Assembly (NCBI GenBank): GCA_963781155.1
Contig: CAWAEC010000006.1
Coordinates: 682,001-746,000 of the forward strand
Source of the DNA: PALSA-693 sp963781155
GTDB taxonomy: Bacteria > Actinomycetota > Acidimicrobiia > Acidimicrobiales > Palsa-688
Reading direction: 5' to 3'
Length of the DNA stretch: 64,000 nucleotides
Position 1 is the stretch's first letter, and the number at the start of each line of letters is the position of its first letter. Of the stretch, positions 1 to 8,630 are shown one piece after another. The position numbers and the translations under genes are program-made. Below the pieces are notes generated by a model. It made no database searches, was not told where the DNA came from, and worked only from the letters and a program-made list of their open reading frames with translations.

Positions 1-933
1 AACGACTGCGTAGCAGGGCACGGCTGCCTGGGTCAGCCCCGCCGGCAGGGCGACGATCGCCTCGATGAGGTCATTGTCCACGACTGCTGCTCGGACGGCC
101 GCGTCGGCTCCGGAGCGCCACAGGCTGCCACCGACCATGAAGGTCACAGCGCGCCCCGTCCCAGGCGACGTCGTTGCCAGCTTCTCCAGCAGCCGTGAGG
201 CGAACAGCCAACTCCCGTCGTTTTGCTGCGGCAACCCGAAGGGGTACCAGCCAGACCTATGCCGTTCCAACACCCCTTCGGCGTCACGACGCCATGAGAG
301 CCCGAATGGAGGTTGCGAGACCGCGAGGTCTACGTAGGCCGGGAAGGGGTCGTCAAGCAGGGAGTTGGCGACCGCGATCTCTCCGGGGACGCCCGCGAGG
401 TACAGCGTCCCGGCGGCCAGTTTCGCGATACCCGGATTCAGCTCGACCCCAAGAACCTCCGCTGAAAAACCGTGCTGCGCGGCGGCCCTGGCAGCGCTGA
501 GCAACATCGATCCAGCGCCCGCCGCGACGTCCAGGATCTTGACCGTGCCGTGGCCCTCGCGAAGACGTGACGCCAGAGCGACCTCTGCGACGTCGCGCAT
601 GGACTGGCTTGACAGTGCCTCGAAAAAGCCCCCGTCGTCGCCTAGAAAATACATCAGGGACGGGAGGTACTCCGCAAGTTGACCCTCCGACTCGGCGGCC
701 ACGAGAGCTGCGCGCTGGGCTCGACGGATCTCCGCTCGGAGGGCGCCTCCTTGGGAGACGAAGGCTGCGAGCATCGGCCAGAGCCGTTGCCGGGTTCTTT
801 CATGGCGCCAAGCCACTGCGTCTGCAACCAACGAATGCAGAAGCCCCGAACCGCCCGACGCAGTTCCCCGAACGCGGTCGCGGTCGACGAAGAGCAAGCG
901 CCGTACGTTCTCGTCGAGGACGAGGCCGCTCAC
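1..933 (-). CDS. N-6 adenine DNA methylase, C-terminally incomplete (runs off left edge)
   Basis: The minus strand reads without a stop for 311 codons from a GTG at 933 to the window edge. Residues 133-140 are DVAAGAGS-like (SAM-binding motif I) and residues 206-211 read SQPPFG, in the place of the NPPF/Y catalytic motif of N6-adenine methylases. The following region (GSWLFASRLLEKL, then IEAIVALPAGL) matches the HsdM-type N6_Mtase fold. The product would methylate adenine in DNA as part of a restriction-modification or related defence system. The GTG start overlaps the TGA of the upstream HsdM-like fragment, so the start is uncertain and the whole may be the rest of one broken hsdM-like gene. 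Asparagine of NPPF is replaced by glutamine, which may reduce activity. No specificity or nuclease subunit is visible. Confidence 0.7.
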   Translation of the reverse strand, partial: MSGLVLDENVRRLLFVDRDRVRGTASGGSGLLHSLVADAVAWRHERTRQRLWPMLAAFVSQGGALRAEIRRAQRAALVAAESEGQLAEYLPSLMYFLGDDGGFFEALSSQSMRDVAEVALASRLREGHGTVKILDVAAGAGSMLLSAARAAAQHGFSAEVLGVELNPGIAKLAAGTLYLAGVPGEIAVANSLLDDPFPAYVDLAVSQPPFGLSWRRDAEGVLERHRSGWYPFGLPQQNDGSWLFASRLLEKLATTSPGTGRAVTFMVGGSLWRSGADAAVRAAVVDNDLIEAIVALPAGLTQAAVPCYAVV

Positions 934-1102
934 GGTCTGTCGACGACCTTCGGCTTGGGCGGGGCGACCTCGCACACTAGGCGCCGCACCACCGTAAACG
1001 GCAGGATCACCAGGCCGTACTCGTGGGCTTTGAAGTCCTCCCAGAGCAGGTCGCCCAGGCGCAGGCGACCTTGTCAGCAAACCGGATCGGTTGATCATTC
1101 AC
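934..1102 (-). pseudogene. HsdM N-terminal remnant with frameshift
   Basis: Two minus-strand frames join to give the start of a type I modification subunit. From a GTG at 1102 one frame reads VNDQPIRFADKVACAW, then a shifted frame reads GDLLWEDFKAHEYG followed by VILPFTVVRRL, the conserved HsdM N-terminal pattern. The second frame ends in a TGA that overlaps the GTG of the methylase. A frameshift near 1060 makes it unlikely to be translated as one protein. Either a decayed gene or an assembly indel would explain it. Confidence 0.55.
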
Positions 1103-2036
1103 GAGTGCTCTTACTCCCTGACGTCCGTCCTGCTTCTCGCCACCGTAGCCGTGAGGGCTGACAGGAGTGGCATCGACAGGAGTGGCATCCTCCTTGCAGC
1201 CGTAGGCGGCAGGAGTCAGCGCAGCGGTACTGACCTCGCCCTGCCGTACGTGGCCGAGGGCCCCCCAGGGGCCCACAGCGAGCAGAATCGCGCGATCGAT
1301 AATCCGGCCGGCGTCCGGTCCGGCAGAGCACAGATCGGCACCTCCGCGCTCGCCACTGCGACCGAGGAGTCGGAAGATTGCTTGACATAGTCCGCAGCAC
1401 CGGCAGCCCCAGGGCTTCGTGGTATCCCACTTATCCGGCGAGGGGCGGTCGCGAGTCAGTCAAGCGCCGCACGTTATGGGGCGCGAGGTAAGGGCCGAAG
1501 TCGAGCGCCCGGCGGCAAGAGGAGGGAAACGCTCTGGGCGGTCGTCGGCCGAAGCCTGGAAGCTGCCGGGTAACCGGGAAGGGGCGATATCGACCGGTTC
1601 GATGGTGCTTCTCGGTACGGGGTCGTCTCGACGAGCGGTCCACGAATGTCAACCGCGGGAGGCGGCTCTCCGACCCTCACGCTTGCTATGTCAAGCGAAC
1701 CGATCGCTCCGGCAGGGTTACAGATCGATCTCCTGCCGGTTCGGTCGTTCCTGGCACCCGCTAGTCGAACAATATGGGTGGCCTCGGTCAGCATGTTATG
1801 GGCCGGGTCCCGGCTGGCCGGGAACTGTTCGTACTTGCGGCAAATCCCCGGGTATAGCGTCGGCCGCTCGTTGCCGCATAACGACCAGGTTCCCCGTGAT
1901 CACCGGAACGGCGAAGGCCGGCCAGGCGGTGACGTTGAAGCGCAGGCGACGGCCGGGAGACCGCGCCCGCGCCGCCCCGCCGATTGCCGGCGTATGCTGC
2001 CGCCGTCTCCCGGCACGCGCACGGAATCGAGGTCCG
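1103..2036. other. Intergenic stretch with no supported gene
   Basis: Open frames exist on both strands but have no recognisable domain and no good start. The plus-strand frame of the next gene stays open upstream to about 1419, but the first codon with family-like sequence is at 2037. Confidence 0.5.
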
Positions 2037-2978
2037 ATGGGACTCTTGAAGGCCTGGAAGGAAGTCAAGGCTCTGGCGGCCAGCGGCGCGCCATCCACCA
2101 CCGCGGCCAGCCCACCGCCCGGCCAGCACCACGCCCCGCCTCACGGTGCAGGCGGGATGATGGCCGGGTTCATGGGCGTGATGATGAAGTTCATGACCCC
2201 GCTCCTCATGTGCGAGGCCCCCGAGCGCGGTGATCCGCTCCCGGGCTCCGAACCCGGCGTGCTCGACGCGCAGGACCCGGCGGCACGCGATGCCGGGATC
2301 TCAGCGATCAGCGCCCGGGACTCGGCGTTCGACCCACAGACCCTGACGACGTTCGCCGATCAGGTCTATTCCGCCGTCGCCGCGGCGTGGAGCGCGGGCG
2401 ACGCGTCCTCCGTCCGCCCCGTCCTGGCTGACGCCCTGTGGGACCCGATGGGTGCGGCGATCACGAGCGGTATGGCCTCCGGGATGGGGATGATCTTCGG
2501 TTTCATGGGGGCTCAGGCGTCGCTGGCGGGCGTGTGGTCTGGGCCGTCCTACGACACCGCCCGGTTCTCGATGGCCGTGCACATCGACTTGCCGCCGAAC
2601 TCGGGCAAGATGCCGCCCGGCTTCACGCCCGACTGGACCGAGGACTGGTTCTTCCAGCGGTCCGTCAGGCCCGGATCCGCTCCCATGCAGCCGGCAGGGT
2701 CGTGCCCGTCGTGCGGTGCGCCCACCGCGATGGACGACACCGGGCTCTGCACTCACTGCCGGCAGCCGATCCCTGTGCTCACCAGCGGCTGGTTGCTCAC
2801 CGCCGTGCGTTCCCACAACCCGATGGTGGACATGTATCTCGACCAGATGGTCGGCGAGATCCGCCAGAACCCGAGCTGGTTGGCGCAGATCCCCGACGAA
2901 CTGGTGCGGCTGCTCCCCGTGGATCTGGTGACAGAGGTCGCCCCCGAGCGGGCGGCTGCCCTGCATCTACACGGCTGA
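2037..2978 (+). CDS. Tim44-like domain protein with C-terminal zinc ribbon (copy 1)
   Basis: This 313-residue protein has a methionine- and glycine-rich N-terminal part (about residues 38-60), then a helical segment reading FDPQTLTTFADQVYSAVAAAW that resembles Tim44-like domains, and a zinc ribbon from about residue 223 with CPSCG and CTHC pairs. Tim44-like proteins in bacteria are thought to be membrane-associated or import-related, but the function is unknown here. The ATG at 2037 was chosen because family-like sequence begins there and GAGG lies just upstream. It is followed after 10 bases by a paralogue with the same layout, so the two are probably co-transcribed. The methionine-rich GMMAGFMGVMM segment could be a hydrophobic anchor or metal-binding patch; this is inference. 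Confidence 0.7.
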   Translation: MGLLKAWKEVKALAASGAPSTTAASPPPGQHHAPPHGAGGMMAGFMGVMMKFMTPLLMCEAPERGDPLPGSEPGVLDAQDPAARDAGISAISARDSAFDPQTLTTFADQVYSAVAAAWSAGDASSVRPVLADALWDPMGAAITSGMASGMGMIFGFMGAQASLAGVWSGPSYDTARFSMAVHIDLPPNSGKMPPGFTPDWTEDWFFQRSVRPGSAPMQPAGSCPSCGAPTAMDDTGLCTHCRQPIPVLTSGWLLTAVRSHNPMVDMYLDQMVGEIRQNPSWLAQIPDELVRLLPVDLVTEVAPERAAALHLHG

Positions 2979-2988
2979 TGAGGGAATA

Positions 2989-3825
2989 ATGCGCTGGGGC
3001 AAGAACGACAAGGAAGAACCGCCTTCGCGAGTCGAGGGCGGTTGGTTGGTGATCGGCGCGCCGCTCGCCGGCACCGAGGCGGTCATCGACACCATCGACC
3101 GCGGCAGCGCAGCGGGCCCCGCCGCTCTCGCTACCGTCGACCCCGCCTTCAACTCCGACGCCTTCGTGGAGTGGTCGAAGACCGTGTTCGACCGGGCTGT
3201 GGCCGCCTGGCGATCCCGGAGTCCCGAGCCGCTCCGACCGGTGATGGACGGCGTCGTCTGGAACAACTACGCCCAGCACCTCCTCGCCATCAGCACCATC
3301 CCTCTCGTCGGGTCACTCATGAGCGCCGCACGGGCCACGCCGCACCTCGACGGCACTGCCGCTGATGCCACCTGTCAGAGCGCCCTCATCGGCTTCGAGG
3401 TGTCGACCGATTCGGCCGTGTACGCCTCGTGGGGCCTCGACCCCAGTCACCGCACGTGGTCGGAGCGGTGGCTGTTCCAGCGGCCGTCGTCGTCACAGAC
3501 CCACGCGTCCGGTGCGGTAGCGGTGTGCCCCGTGTGCGGGGCACCGGCCCAGCCCGAGGACACCGGGCGGTGCCGCTACTGCCACGCCGACATCACAACC
3601 CGCACCGCGGGCTGGCTGGTGACCCGCACAGCCACCACGCTGACGACCACCGCCAAGATGGACACCCACGTCGAAAAGATCCGCGCCGAGATGCGCGAAA
3701 AGACGGCCAACAGCATGCTCATGGCGCCTCGGCGCCGGCCGGGACCCCTCTCCAACCTCCGCGCGCCGACGTCTAACCGCGTCACGGGGTCTCCTAGTTA
3801 CTCAGAGCCACGGGTAGTGAACTGA
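2989..3825 (+). CDS. Tim44-like domain protein with C-terminal zinc ribbon (copy 2)
   Basis: A 278-residue paralogue of the preceding gene, starting at ATG 2989 with GAGGG just upstream. It keeps the FNSDAFVEWSKTVFDRAVAAW helical segment and a CPVCG/CRYC zinc ribbon followed by a ribbon-adjacent segment (TRTAGWLVTRT) that matches LTSGWLLTAVR in copy 1. It lacks the methionine-rich region of copy 1. Tandem arrangement and shared order suggest duplication, with subunits of one complex as a possibility. The end of the protein is low in complexity and lies only about 100 bases from an IS1380 remnant, so the natural C-terminus may have been altered. Confidence 0.68.
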   Translation: MRWGKNDKEEPPSRVEGGWLVIGAPLAGTEAVIDTIDRGSAAGPAALATVDPAFNSDAFVEWSKTVFDRAVAAWRSRSPEPLRPVMDGVVWNNYAQHLLAISTIPLVGSLMSAARATPHLDGTAADATCQSALIGFEVSTDSAVYASWGLDPSHRTWSERWLFQRPSSSQTHASGAVAVCPVCGAPAQPEDTGRCRYCHADITTRTAGWLVTRTATTLTTTAKMDTHVEKIRAEMREKTANSMLMAPRRRPGPLSNLRAPTSNRVTGSPSYSEPRVVN

Positions 3826-3919
3826 TCTGGGGTTGAGCATCCGCAAAGAATGCCTCCTGGGCAAGGAGAATCGGGTTTGTCGAAGACCATGATCCCTTAC
3901 CCGAGGAGGCACTTCCGAG

Positions 3920-4110
3920 ATGAGTGTACGCGTTGGCACGACGGATCGGGCGATCACCGCGTTCGGTGGCGCCGAGTTGCTGCGCGAGGCGGGGCGGGCG
4001 GTGGGCCTGGTCGAGGCGCTGGACGATTGCGTGAGTCTGAAGAAGCGGGCTCGGGGGCTGTCGGACACGCAGTTCGTGATGGGGATGGCCGAGACGATCG
4101 CGGGTGCGCG
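3920..4110 (+). pseudogene. IS1380-family transposase, N-terminal remnant
   Basis: From ATG 3920 (GAGGAGG just upstream) the frame reads VRVGTTDRAITAFGGAELL, later LKKRARGLSDTQFVMGMAE, which is the conserved N-terminus of IS1380 transposases. Similarity stops near 4104, where the frame runs into the C-terminal part of a PIN-domain gene in the opposite orientation. Only about 60 of roughly 450 residues remain, so the element is dead. Confidence 0.75.
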
Positions 4111-4112
4111 CC

Positions 4113-4270
4113 CGCGTCGAGTAAGGCAAGGATGTCATCGAAGTTTCGAGTCGCCATCGCTCCGATCAGTGGCACTTGGTGTGCAAGCCTGTCCAGCCAC
4201 GCAAGGGCATCTTGCTGGTCATGGGTGCCCTAGTCGTCTAAGACTCCATGGCCTGGGGCCGCCGCGACGA
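4113..4270 (-). pseudogene. PIN-domain protein, C-terminal half left of IS110
   Basis: The minus strand reads LVAAAPGHGVLDD, a TAG stop, then GTHDQQDALAWLDRL and VPLIGAMATRNFDDILALL. The latter resembles the C-terminal part of PIN-fold (DUF4935-like) proteins whose N-terminal half lies on the same strand on the far side of the IS110 element (5728-5971). IS110 therefore appears to have split one gene. The internal TAG, a frameshift in the other half and truncation by IS1380 sequence show that it is not functional. Confidence 0.5.
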
Positions 4271-4274
4271 GTGA

Positions 4275-4453
4275 AGATGGTGGTGGGTCTGGCCGAGCTC
4301 GGTGAGCTTTGGTGCGAGTGAGCCCGTGTCTAAGACTGATGCTCGGGGCCTTCCCGGCACCGCGAACTGTTGCATATTGCACGACTTACAGCGTCGTTGA
4401 TTCGGTTGGCCCTGCCAGACCCGTCCAGGTTGAGTCTCGGAGAGGGGAGTGGG
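4275..4453 (+). ncRNA. Candidate IS110 bridge RNA region, copy 1
   Basis: The non-coding left end of this IS110 is strongly conserved with that of copy 2, including a block of about 27 nearly identical bases (GGGGCCTTCCCGGCACCGCG and onward) at 4344-4371. IS110-family elements are known to encode a structured bridge RNA of about 180 nt in the non-coding end, which guides the recombinase. Position, length and conservation fit that; RNA expression and folding were not tested. Confidence 0.45.
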
Positions 4454-5692
4454 ATGGACATCATCGCCGAGCGGGTCGCCGGTCTTGATATCGGCAAGGA
4501 GGAGGTCGTCGCCGCAGTACGCACACCGGGCCAGGGCTTCAAGCGCCGCCAGGAGATCCGTACGTTTCCGACGTTCACCGCGTCGCTAGAGGCGCTGGCC
4601 GAGTGGCTGGCCGCCGAGGGGGTGACCCAGGTGGTGATGGAGGCAACAGGCCAGTACTGGAAGCCGGTGTGGTATGTGCTCGAAGGGCGGGGCGGCTTCG
4701 AGCTGCTGCTGGTAAACGCCCGACATGTCAAGATCCTCCCGGGTCGAAAGACCGACGTGGCCGATGCCGCCTGGCTGGCTGAACTGCTCGAGCACGGTCT
4801 TCTGCGCTCGAGTTTCGTGCCGCCGCCGGACATCCGTCGATTGCGAGACCTCACCCGCTACCGGAAGCGGTTGATCCAGACTCATACCGCCGAGTGCCAG
4901 CGGGTGCAAAAGGCGCTCGAGGACGCCGGGATCAAGCTGGACTCGGTGGCGTCGGACGTGCTGGGCGTATCGGGCCGGTTGATGCTCAAGGCTCTTGTCG
5001 CCGGCGAGAGGGATCCCGACGTCCTCGCTGATCTGGCCAAGGGCCAACTTCGCAAGAAGCTGCCCGCCCTGCGCCAGGCCCTTTACGGCCGGTTCGAGGA
5101 CCACCACGCCCTCTTGGTGCGGCTGTCGTTGGAGCACCTCGAGCAGCTCGAGACGATGATCGCCCAGCTCGACATCGAGGTTGACCGGGTGATCGCCCCT
5201 TTCAGCGCCGCCCGTGACCGGCTTGACACCATCACCGGGGTCGGGAAGCGGGCGGCTGAGTGCATCATCGCCGAGATCGGTGCGGACATGACCCGGTTCC
5301 CCACCGCTGGGCATCTGGCCTCGTGGGCCGGGCTGTGCCCAGCCAACAACATCACCGGCGGCAAACGCCGTTCGGGAGGGACCAACAAGGGCAACCGCTG
5401 GCTCGGCGAGGTCCTCGACCAGTGCGCCTGGTCGGCCGCCCGCTCGCGTGACACCTACCTCGCCGCCCAGTTCTGGCGGCTCGCCCGGCGGATCGGCAAG
5501 AAGAAGGCGGCCGTCGCGGTCAGCCACTCCCTTCTGGTCATCGCCTGGCATGTCCTCTCACGCGACGAGGACTACACCGACCTCGGCGGCGACTACTTCA
5601 CCCGCCACACCGACACCGACCGTCGCCGCAACGGCCTCGTGAAGCAACTCCAAGACCTCGGCTACGCCGTCACCCTCCGCCCAGCCGCATAA
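4454..5692 (+). CDS. IS110-family transposase (DEDD recombinase), copy 1
   Basis: A 412-residue protein starting at ATG 4454 with GAGGGGAG just upstream. The N-terminal RuvC-like DEDD domain shows AGLDIGKEEVV (first Asp), VVMEATGQYW (Glu) and KTDVADAAWLAELL (the two later Asp). The C-terminal Transposase_20 domain shows ITGVGKRAAECIIAEIG and FPTAGHLASWAGLCP with the serine-containing stretch KRRSGGTNKGN. Length is normal for the family and no internal stop is present, so it may be active. It is closely similar throughout to the transposase at 20798-22039, but the two are clearly diverged, so they are not a recent duplication. Confidence 0.95.
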   Translation: MDIIAERVAGLDIGKEEVVAAVRTPGQGFKRRQEIRTFPTFTASLEALAEWLAAEGVTQVVMEATGQYWKPVWYVLEGRGGFELLLVNARHVKILPGRKTDVADAAWLAELLEHGLLRSSFVPPPDIRRLRDLTRYRKRLIQTHTAECQRVQKALEDAGIKLDSVASDVLGVSGRLMLKALVAGERDPDVLADLAKGQLRKKLPALRQALYGRFEDHHALLVRLSLEHLEQLETMIAQLDIEVDRVIAPFSAARDRLDTITGVGKRAAECIIAEIGADMTRFPTAGHLASWAGLCPANNITGGKRRSGGTNKGNRWLGEVLDQCAWSAARSRDTYLAAQFWRLARRIGKKKAAVAVSHSLLVIAWHVLSRDEDYTDLGGDYFTRHTDTDRRRNGLVKQLQDLGYAVTLRPAA

Positions 5693-5727
5693 ACGCCAAT
5701 GGTCCACTCACGACATCTTCCTTACAG

Positions 5728-5971
5728 TCCTTTCGGACCATCTTGAACCGATCGGCGACGCTTGCCGTCATCGAAGCCTCAATGCTTGCGCGATTACGCT
5801 CGAACTCCTCGATTACAACTGTGGGAACGATTGGGGTGGGACGACCCCAGTCGCTAGAAGACGGACTGAGACGATCCGCTTCTGACCATCCCGCCGCTTG
5901 GCGAGGTCGAGCCATGTGGAGGTGTCCACGAGAGCGTGCAGCGCGACCGAACCGCAGTAGAGATGCCTCAT
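5728..5971 (-). pseudogene. PIN-domain protein, N-terminal half right of IS110
   Basis: From ATG 5971 on the minus strand the frame reads MRHLYCGSVALHA, then LVDTSTWLDLAKRRDGQKR, the usual PIN start with the first acidic residue. After a frameshift near 5845 a second frame gives PTPIVPTVVIEEFERNR and SMTASVADRFKMVRKD, again PIN-family sequence, up to the IS110 boundary at 5727. PIN proteins are metal-dependent RNases, often toxins. The gene is broken by a frameshift and by IS110. Confidence 0.62.
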
Positions 5972-6713
5972 TAGAACCGACGGGTTGAACCTTGGACAGT
6001 GCCCTGACGACCGGACTTGGGGCGGCTCTCAGCCTGCGATTCCGGGTCGATCCTCAGGTTGGTGGCTACGGCGCCGTTGCGCTCAGACGCGCGGCCTCCG
6101 CCGCTCATGGATCGGACCGCCGATAACGGGGACTGTCTCGGCGCTTTCCGGTGAGCATGTCGTACCTCTAGCTCCCACGGGCGTACTGGGGCAGCGGGTG
6201 CCATCTGTCCCTGTGGCGATTATGAGCGCCCCTTCGGTACCCGGTACTCGTGGGAAAACGACTCAGCCTGCTTCGAGTCGCCGGTCGACGCAGCCTGGTC
6301 GAAGCCGTCGGTGGTCGCGGCCCAGCTGCCCAGTAGGTTCAGGGCGTTCTGTTAGGGCAAGCCCGGTTCGGCGGTGTAGGTGAGGAGGCTTTGGCTGGGA
6401 TCGGCGGGGATTGGGAAGGACTCGAATGGGAGCTCGAGTTCTTCACCACGCGCTTCCCGAGGGGTCAACCATGACAAAAGGCCGCCACGGCCGACGCCGG
6501 CTCGTCACCGTCGCCGAATGCCCTCTTGAGCTTGGTCATCGAGCCGCGCCGCACCGGTTGCATCGTAAGCAGCGCAGCATCCCCTTTCGTCTTCACGGTT
6601 CCGGGTTGATCAGGTACTGTGAGATCCCTGATGCGCGCGGCTGGCGGTCTTTGACCCCGGACCGCCGGCACTTGCTGAAGGATCTGTCCGAGTGGATCGA
6701 GAGACGAGGACGA
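5972..6713. other. Intergenic stretch upstream of sigma factor
   Basis: No domain is recognised on either strand. The sigma-factor frame is open upstream from about 6411, but that part lacks sigma-like sequence. TTGATCAGGTACTGTGAGAT near 6605 is a possible promoter region; this is weak. Confidence 0.4.
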
Positions 6714-7649
6714 GTGCCCATCAAGTACGCCGCGCAGCCCGAGGAGGACTTGGTCCGCCTCTATCTGACCGATATCGGTAAGTACGCCCTGCTCACCAAG
6801 GACGCCGAGGCGCGCCTGGCTCAGGCCGTCGAGGCCGGCCGGCAGGCGCGGGGCGAGCTGGCCGAGGCCAAGGGCATCAGCCCGTCCCGCCAGCGGGAGC
6901 TGCGCGGCCTGATCCGTGACGGCGACCAGGCCACCGAGGTCTTCGTCAAGGCCAACCTGCGCCTGGTGGTCTCTATCGCCAAGAAGTATCGGGCCGCCGG
7001 GCTGCCGTTGCTGGACTTGGTCCAGGAGGGCAATTTGGGTCTGATCCACGCGGTGGAGAAGTTCGACTGGCGTAAGGGCTTCAAGTTCTCCACCTATGCC
7101 ACTTGGTGGATCCGCCAGGCTATCACCCGCGGTATGGCCAACAGCGGTCGCACGGTGCGGCTCCCGGTTCACGCCGGTGACCTGCTGAACCGGGTCATCA
7201 AGGCCCGCGGCAGGCTCGAGGGGCAGCTGGGCCGGCGCCCGACGGTGGCGGAGCTGGCCGCCGACCTCGAGATCCCGGAGGGGAGGGTTACCGACATCCT
7301 CCGCCATGTCGCCGAGCCGCTGTCGCTGTCCGAGCCGGTGCGCGAGGACGGTGACGCCGAACTGGGCGACGTGGTGGAAGACCACGCCGCGGTGTCCCCC
7401 TTCGATGCTGCGGCCGTGGCCGTGCTCGGCGACGAGGTCAACAAGATGCTGGTAGCCCTCGACGAGCGGGAGCGGGAGATCCTCCGGCTGCGCTTCGGCC
7501 TGGACCGGGGCCAGCCCCGCACCCTCGACGAGGTCGGCGAGGTTTTCAGCCTGACCCGGGAGCGGATCCGCCAGATCGAGGCCCGAGCCATGTCCAAGCT
7601 GCGCCACCCTTCGCTCGACCGTGACGCCCGCGAGCTGCTCAACGGCTAA
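6714..7649 (+). CDS. RNA polymerase sigma-70 family factor (RpoD/SigA-like)
   Basis: With the GTG start at 6714 (GACGAGGA upstream) the product is 311 residues. It shows region 1.2 (EEDLVRLYLTDIGKYALLT), region 2 (KANLRLVVSIAKKY, LDLVQEGNLGLIHAVEKFDW, FSTYATWWIRQAITR), region 3 (VRLPVHAGDLLNRV, GRRPTVAELAADLEI) and region 4 (DEREREILRLRFGLD, then TLDEVGEVFSLTRERIRQIE). All core promoter-recognition parts are present, including the -10 and -35 binding helices. The short N-terminus without region 1.1 suggests an RpoD-like group 2 factor rather than the housekeeping one. The frame could start earlier, but the extra 101 codons look non-coding. No anti-sigma gene is next to it. Confidence 0.92.
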   Translation: MPIKYAAQPEEDLVRLYLTDIGKYALLTKDAEARLAQAVEAGRQARGELAEAKGISPSRQRELRGLIRDGDQATEVFVKANLRLVVSIAKKYRAAGLPLLDLVQEGNLGLIHAVEKFDWRKGFKFSTYATWWIRQAITRGMANSGRTVRLPVHAGDLLNRVIKARGRLEGQLGRRPTVAELAADLEIPEGRVTDILRHVAEPLSLSEPVREDGDAELGDVVEDHAAVSPFDAAAVAVLGDEVNKMLVALDEREREILRLRFGLDRGQPRTLDEVGEVFSLTRERIRQIEARAMSKLRHPSLDRDARELLNG

Positions 7650-7750
7650 GGCCATCACAGGCCTGGAGATCGTCCCCCGCCGAAACTGCCCGCACTACTA
7701 CTGGCATTTCGTGCACCTGAACACTTCGTGCATCCTGAGCCGGGGTGCGG

Positions 7751-8155
7751 TCACGTCAGGCTGCAAAGGGTGACTGCCGTCCCGGGCCCAAACATGAGCG
7801 GACCACTTGGATCTACCCCATGAAGGACCGGTAGCCGAGCCCGCTGTACTGCACCGGTGCCTCCCTGGTAGCGGTATTCCTGGCGGACCGGCTCCCCGTA
7901 GCGGACCCCGACTGGAACGACCGCTGTAGGACCTTCGACGGCAAATGATCTCGGTGGCCACGATAAACCCGTCAGCCGTCCCGATCGCCCTCCCACATCT
8001 GTCGGATCTCGTCGAGGCCGACGACCGGCTCCTCGTGCGGCGAGTGTAGGTACATGCGTCGGCGATGAAGATTCGGGCCAAACCATTCGCCGGTCGAGGT
8101 CGTAGCCGGCCACCCATCGCCTTACCGTTGCCTGGTTCGTCACCTCTCTCTTCAT
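7751..8155 (-). pseudogene. NTF2/SnoaL-like protein, several frameshifts
   Basis: Three minus-strand frames together give one SnoaL-like protein: MKREVTNQATVRRWVAGYD from ATG 8155, then GLARIFIADACTY, then LHSPHEEPVVGLDEIRQMW, then ADGFIVATEII, then AVEGPTAVVPVGVRYGEP with VRQEYR. This order matches small NTF2-like proteins of actinobacteria, typically about 130 residues, often of unknown ligand. At least three shifts are needed, so no full protein can be made as the sequence stands. Confidence 0.55.
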
Positions 8156-8396
8156 GCCAGGGTCCTCCGCCCCGGCCAAGCCGCTGGTCCTCCACTGCCC
8201 CGGCGGGCCAGGGAGTTCTTTGCGCCAGCGGTCGCGGCCTTTGATTCCTCGGAGGTCAGTGATCCACGACCGGTCATCTGGTTTCGCCCTTTGGGCACCA
8301 CGCTCTGGTAAGCGCGACTGACCCTACGCCGCGCGTCCGGCCCTCATCTCCCGCCAGTGTCGCTGGGCGAGCGGCCCCGTTACCACTCGGCAGGTC

Positions 8397-8630
8397 TCAG
8401 GCGGGGGACCGCCACTCGAACTTCCACCCCGGCCGGGACAATCTCGTTGCGTCGGCCCCCATGAGGATCTCGCCGTGCTCCCAGTTCCAATCCCAGGCCG
8501 CGCCAGCTGCAATCTGGCCATGATGGCCTTCGCAAACAGCAGCCTCCAACAACAGGACGCCGCCCGGCTTGTTGACCTGGAGCACATGCGCTGCCGGCTC
8601 GACGCATCGCAGCACCGAACATTCGGCCAT
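8397..8630 (-). CDS. Small Cys/His protein of unknown function
   Basis: A 77-residue frame from ATG 8630 with CSVLRC near the N-terminus and AVCEGHHGQI in the middle, a spacing that could bind a metal. Its tail (WDWNWEHGEILMGAD) looks protein-like rather than random GC-rich sequence, and similar short proteins occur in actinobacteria as I recall. The ribosome site is weak. No partner can be inferred from the neighbours. Confidence 0.5.
   Translation of the reverse strand: MAECSVLRCVEPAAHVLQVNKPGGVLLLEAAVCEGHHGQIAAGAAWDWNWEHGEILMGADATRLSRPGWKFEWRSPA

Larger units (their letters stand above)
4271..5727 (+). mobile_element. IS110-family insertion sequence, copy 1
   Basis: The boundaries come from comparison with copy 2 at 20618-22065. 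Similarity starts near GTGAAGATGGTGG / GTGAGAATCTGGTGG on the left and ends at TCCTTACAG or TTCCTTACAG on the right. The element is about 1.45 kb, with about 180 bp of conserved non-coding DNA left of the transposase and only about 35 bp to its right. No long terminal inverted repeats are seen, as is usual for IS110. It interrupts a PIN-domain gene. Exact ends may be off by several bases. Confidence 0.75.

Noticed and set aside
6465..7658. 397-codon minus-strand frame over the sigma factor
   Set aside because: Antisense shadow of a sigma-70 gene with all its conserved regions.
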